Source: Abditibacteriota bacterium
GTDB taxonomy: Bacteria > Armatimonadota > UBA5829
Assembly: GCA_017958015.1 (NCBI GenBank)
Contig: JAGDDM010000295.1
Span: 1-14,209 of the forward strand
Length of the DNA: 14,209 nt
Direction: 5' to 3'
The stretch's first letter is position 1, and each line of letters starts with the position of its first letter. The position numbers and the translations under genes were made by a program. Of the stretch, positions 13,872-14,209 are shown piece after piece. The notes under the pieces were generated by a model. That model did not search any database, was not told the DNA's origin, and saw nothing but the letters and a program-made list of their open reading frames with translations.

Positions 13872-14103
13872 CTTCGTCCTCGTTTGAACGTTCAATCGCC
13901 TTTTTGAGAATGCCCACAGACTCGTAAATCCCCGCCGACAGACCGAACAACACAAACACAAAAGTCAGAGTGGGGTATGTGCCGAAAACTTTGTCCAAGG
14001 CGTACCCCATGCCCATACCGATAAGTATGGCGATACAGTTCAAAAGACCGATGCTGCCCACGTCCGCCAGGGCTTTGAGGGAATTTTTGTCAAGGATTCT
14101 CAT
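13864..14103 (-). CDS. atpZ: AtpZ-like small membrane protein (F0F1 ATPase gene 1 family)
   Basis: A 79-residue protein with two membrane helices (about 17-34 and 45-66), joined by the family-typical 'GxGMGYALDKVFGTYP' turn (about 29-44), and an acidic C-terminus (NEDEDD). AtpZ occurs upstream of atpI in many bacterial atp operons; the AtpZ-AtpI pair has been proposed to form a Mg2+/Ca2+ transporter supporting the ATPase, though this role is debated. It is the first gene of the operon, about 18 nt after the predicted transcription start, and has no recognisable Shine-Dalgarno. The upstream in-frame region gives no alternative start, and the next ATG upstream is in another frame and stops quickly. 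Confidence 0.8.
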   Translation of the reverse strand: MRILDKNSLKALADVGSIGLLNCIAILIGMGMGYALDKVFGTYPTLTFVFVLFGLSAGIYESVGILKKAIERSNEDEDD

Positions 14104-14127
14104 GATGACAACCGAAACATCCGTTCT

Positions 14128-14156
14128 ATTTTACCACTTTTCGCGTTTTTACGCAA
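14128..14156 (-). promoter_or_regulatory. Promoter of the atp operon
   Basis: On the - strand, TTGCGT (14156-14151), a 17-bp spacer and TAAAAT (14133-14128). The -10 hexamer is the same as that of the PEP-CTERM promoter; the -35 matches only the TTG. Predicted transcription start is near 14121, leaving a leader of about 18 nt before atpZ. Confidence 0.6.
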
Positions 14157-14169
14157 CAGGCAAAGCCGT

Positions 14170-14198
14170 TTGACATATCACCGCCGCCGTGTTACAAT
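14170..14198 (+). promoter_or_regulatory. Divergent promoter reading out of the window
   Basis: On the + strand, TTGACA (14170-14175), 17-bp spacer, TACAAT (14193-14198): near-perfect sigma-70-type hexamers and spacing. It would drive a gene starting beyond 14209, divergent from the atp operon; its start point lies near 14205. Confidence 0.75.
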
Positions 14199-14209
14199 AA
14201 TCGAAAGCC

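Overview
The window is about 14.2 kb of G+C-rich bacterial chromosome, almost entirely genic; the longest stretch without a gene is 147 bp (5795-5941). The organism looks Gram-negative. It encodes a secreted protein with a C-terminal PEP-CTERM sorting signal, which implies an exosortase elsewhere in the genome, and a secreted phosphoesterase. Together with a GH43 glycosidase and the base composition, this suggests a polysaccharide-degrading member of the PVC superphylum (Lentisphaerota/Verrucomicrobiota-like). That placement is inference only; there is no rRNA in the window.

Left block, + strand (1-5071): the 3' end of a glycoside hydrolase family 43 gene, then a tight run of gltX (Glu-tRNA synthetase), two adjacent amidohydrolase-fold genes overlapping by one base, trxA (thioredoxin), dtd (D-aminoacyl-tRNA deacylase) and a YcbL/GloB-like metallo-beta-lactamase-fold hydrolase. 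Junctions are 1-21 nt or overlapping, so the run is probably one operon devoted to tRNA charging and quality control, redox and detoxification. It ends at a bidirectional hairpin terminator near 5138-5160. The two amidohydrolase-like genes are the most unusual part: at nearly every position where the fold normally supplies a metal ligand, another residue is present.

Middle block, - strand (5171-6997): a 207-residue PEP-CTERM protein with its own consensus promoter and a very strong ribosome-binding site, and a signal-peptide-bearing calcineurin-like phosphoesterase. Two copies of a terminator-bearing direct repeat bracket the PEP-CTERM gene.

Right block, - strand (7048-14103): a complete F-type ATP synthase operon in the order atpZ, atpI, atpB(a), atpE(c), atpF(b), atpH(delta), atpA(alpha), atpG(gamma), atpD(beta), atpC(epsilon). 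It is driven by a promoter at about 14128-14156. The c subunit has Gln26, Glu59, Ser60 and Tyr64, a pattern close to sodium-coupled c-rings. The intergenic regions flanking atpE contain hairpins, including one directly abutting the atpE Shine-Dalgarno sequence, suggesting post-transcriptional control of c-subunit dosage. A consensus sigma-70-type promoter at 14170-14198 on the + strand reads out of the window to an unseen divergent gene.
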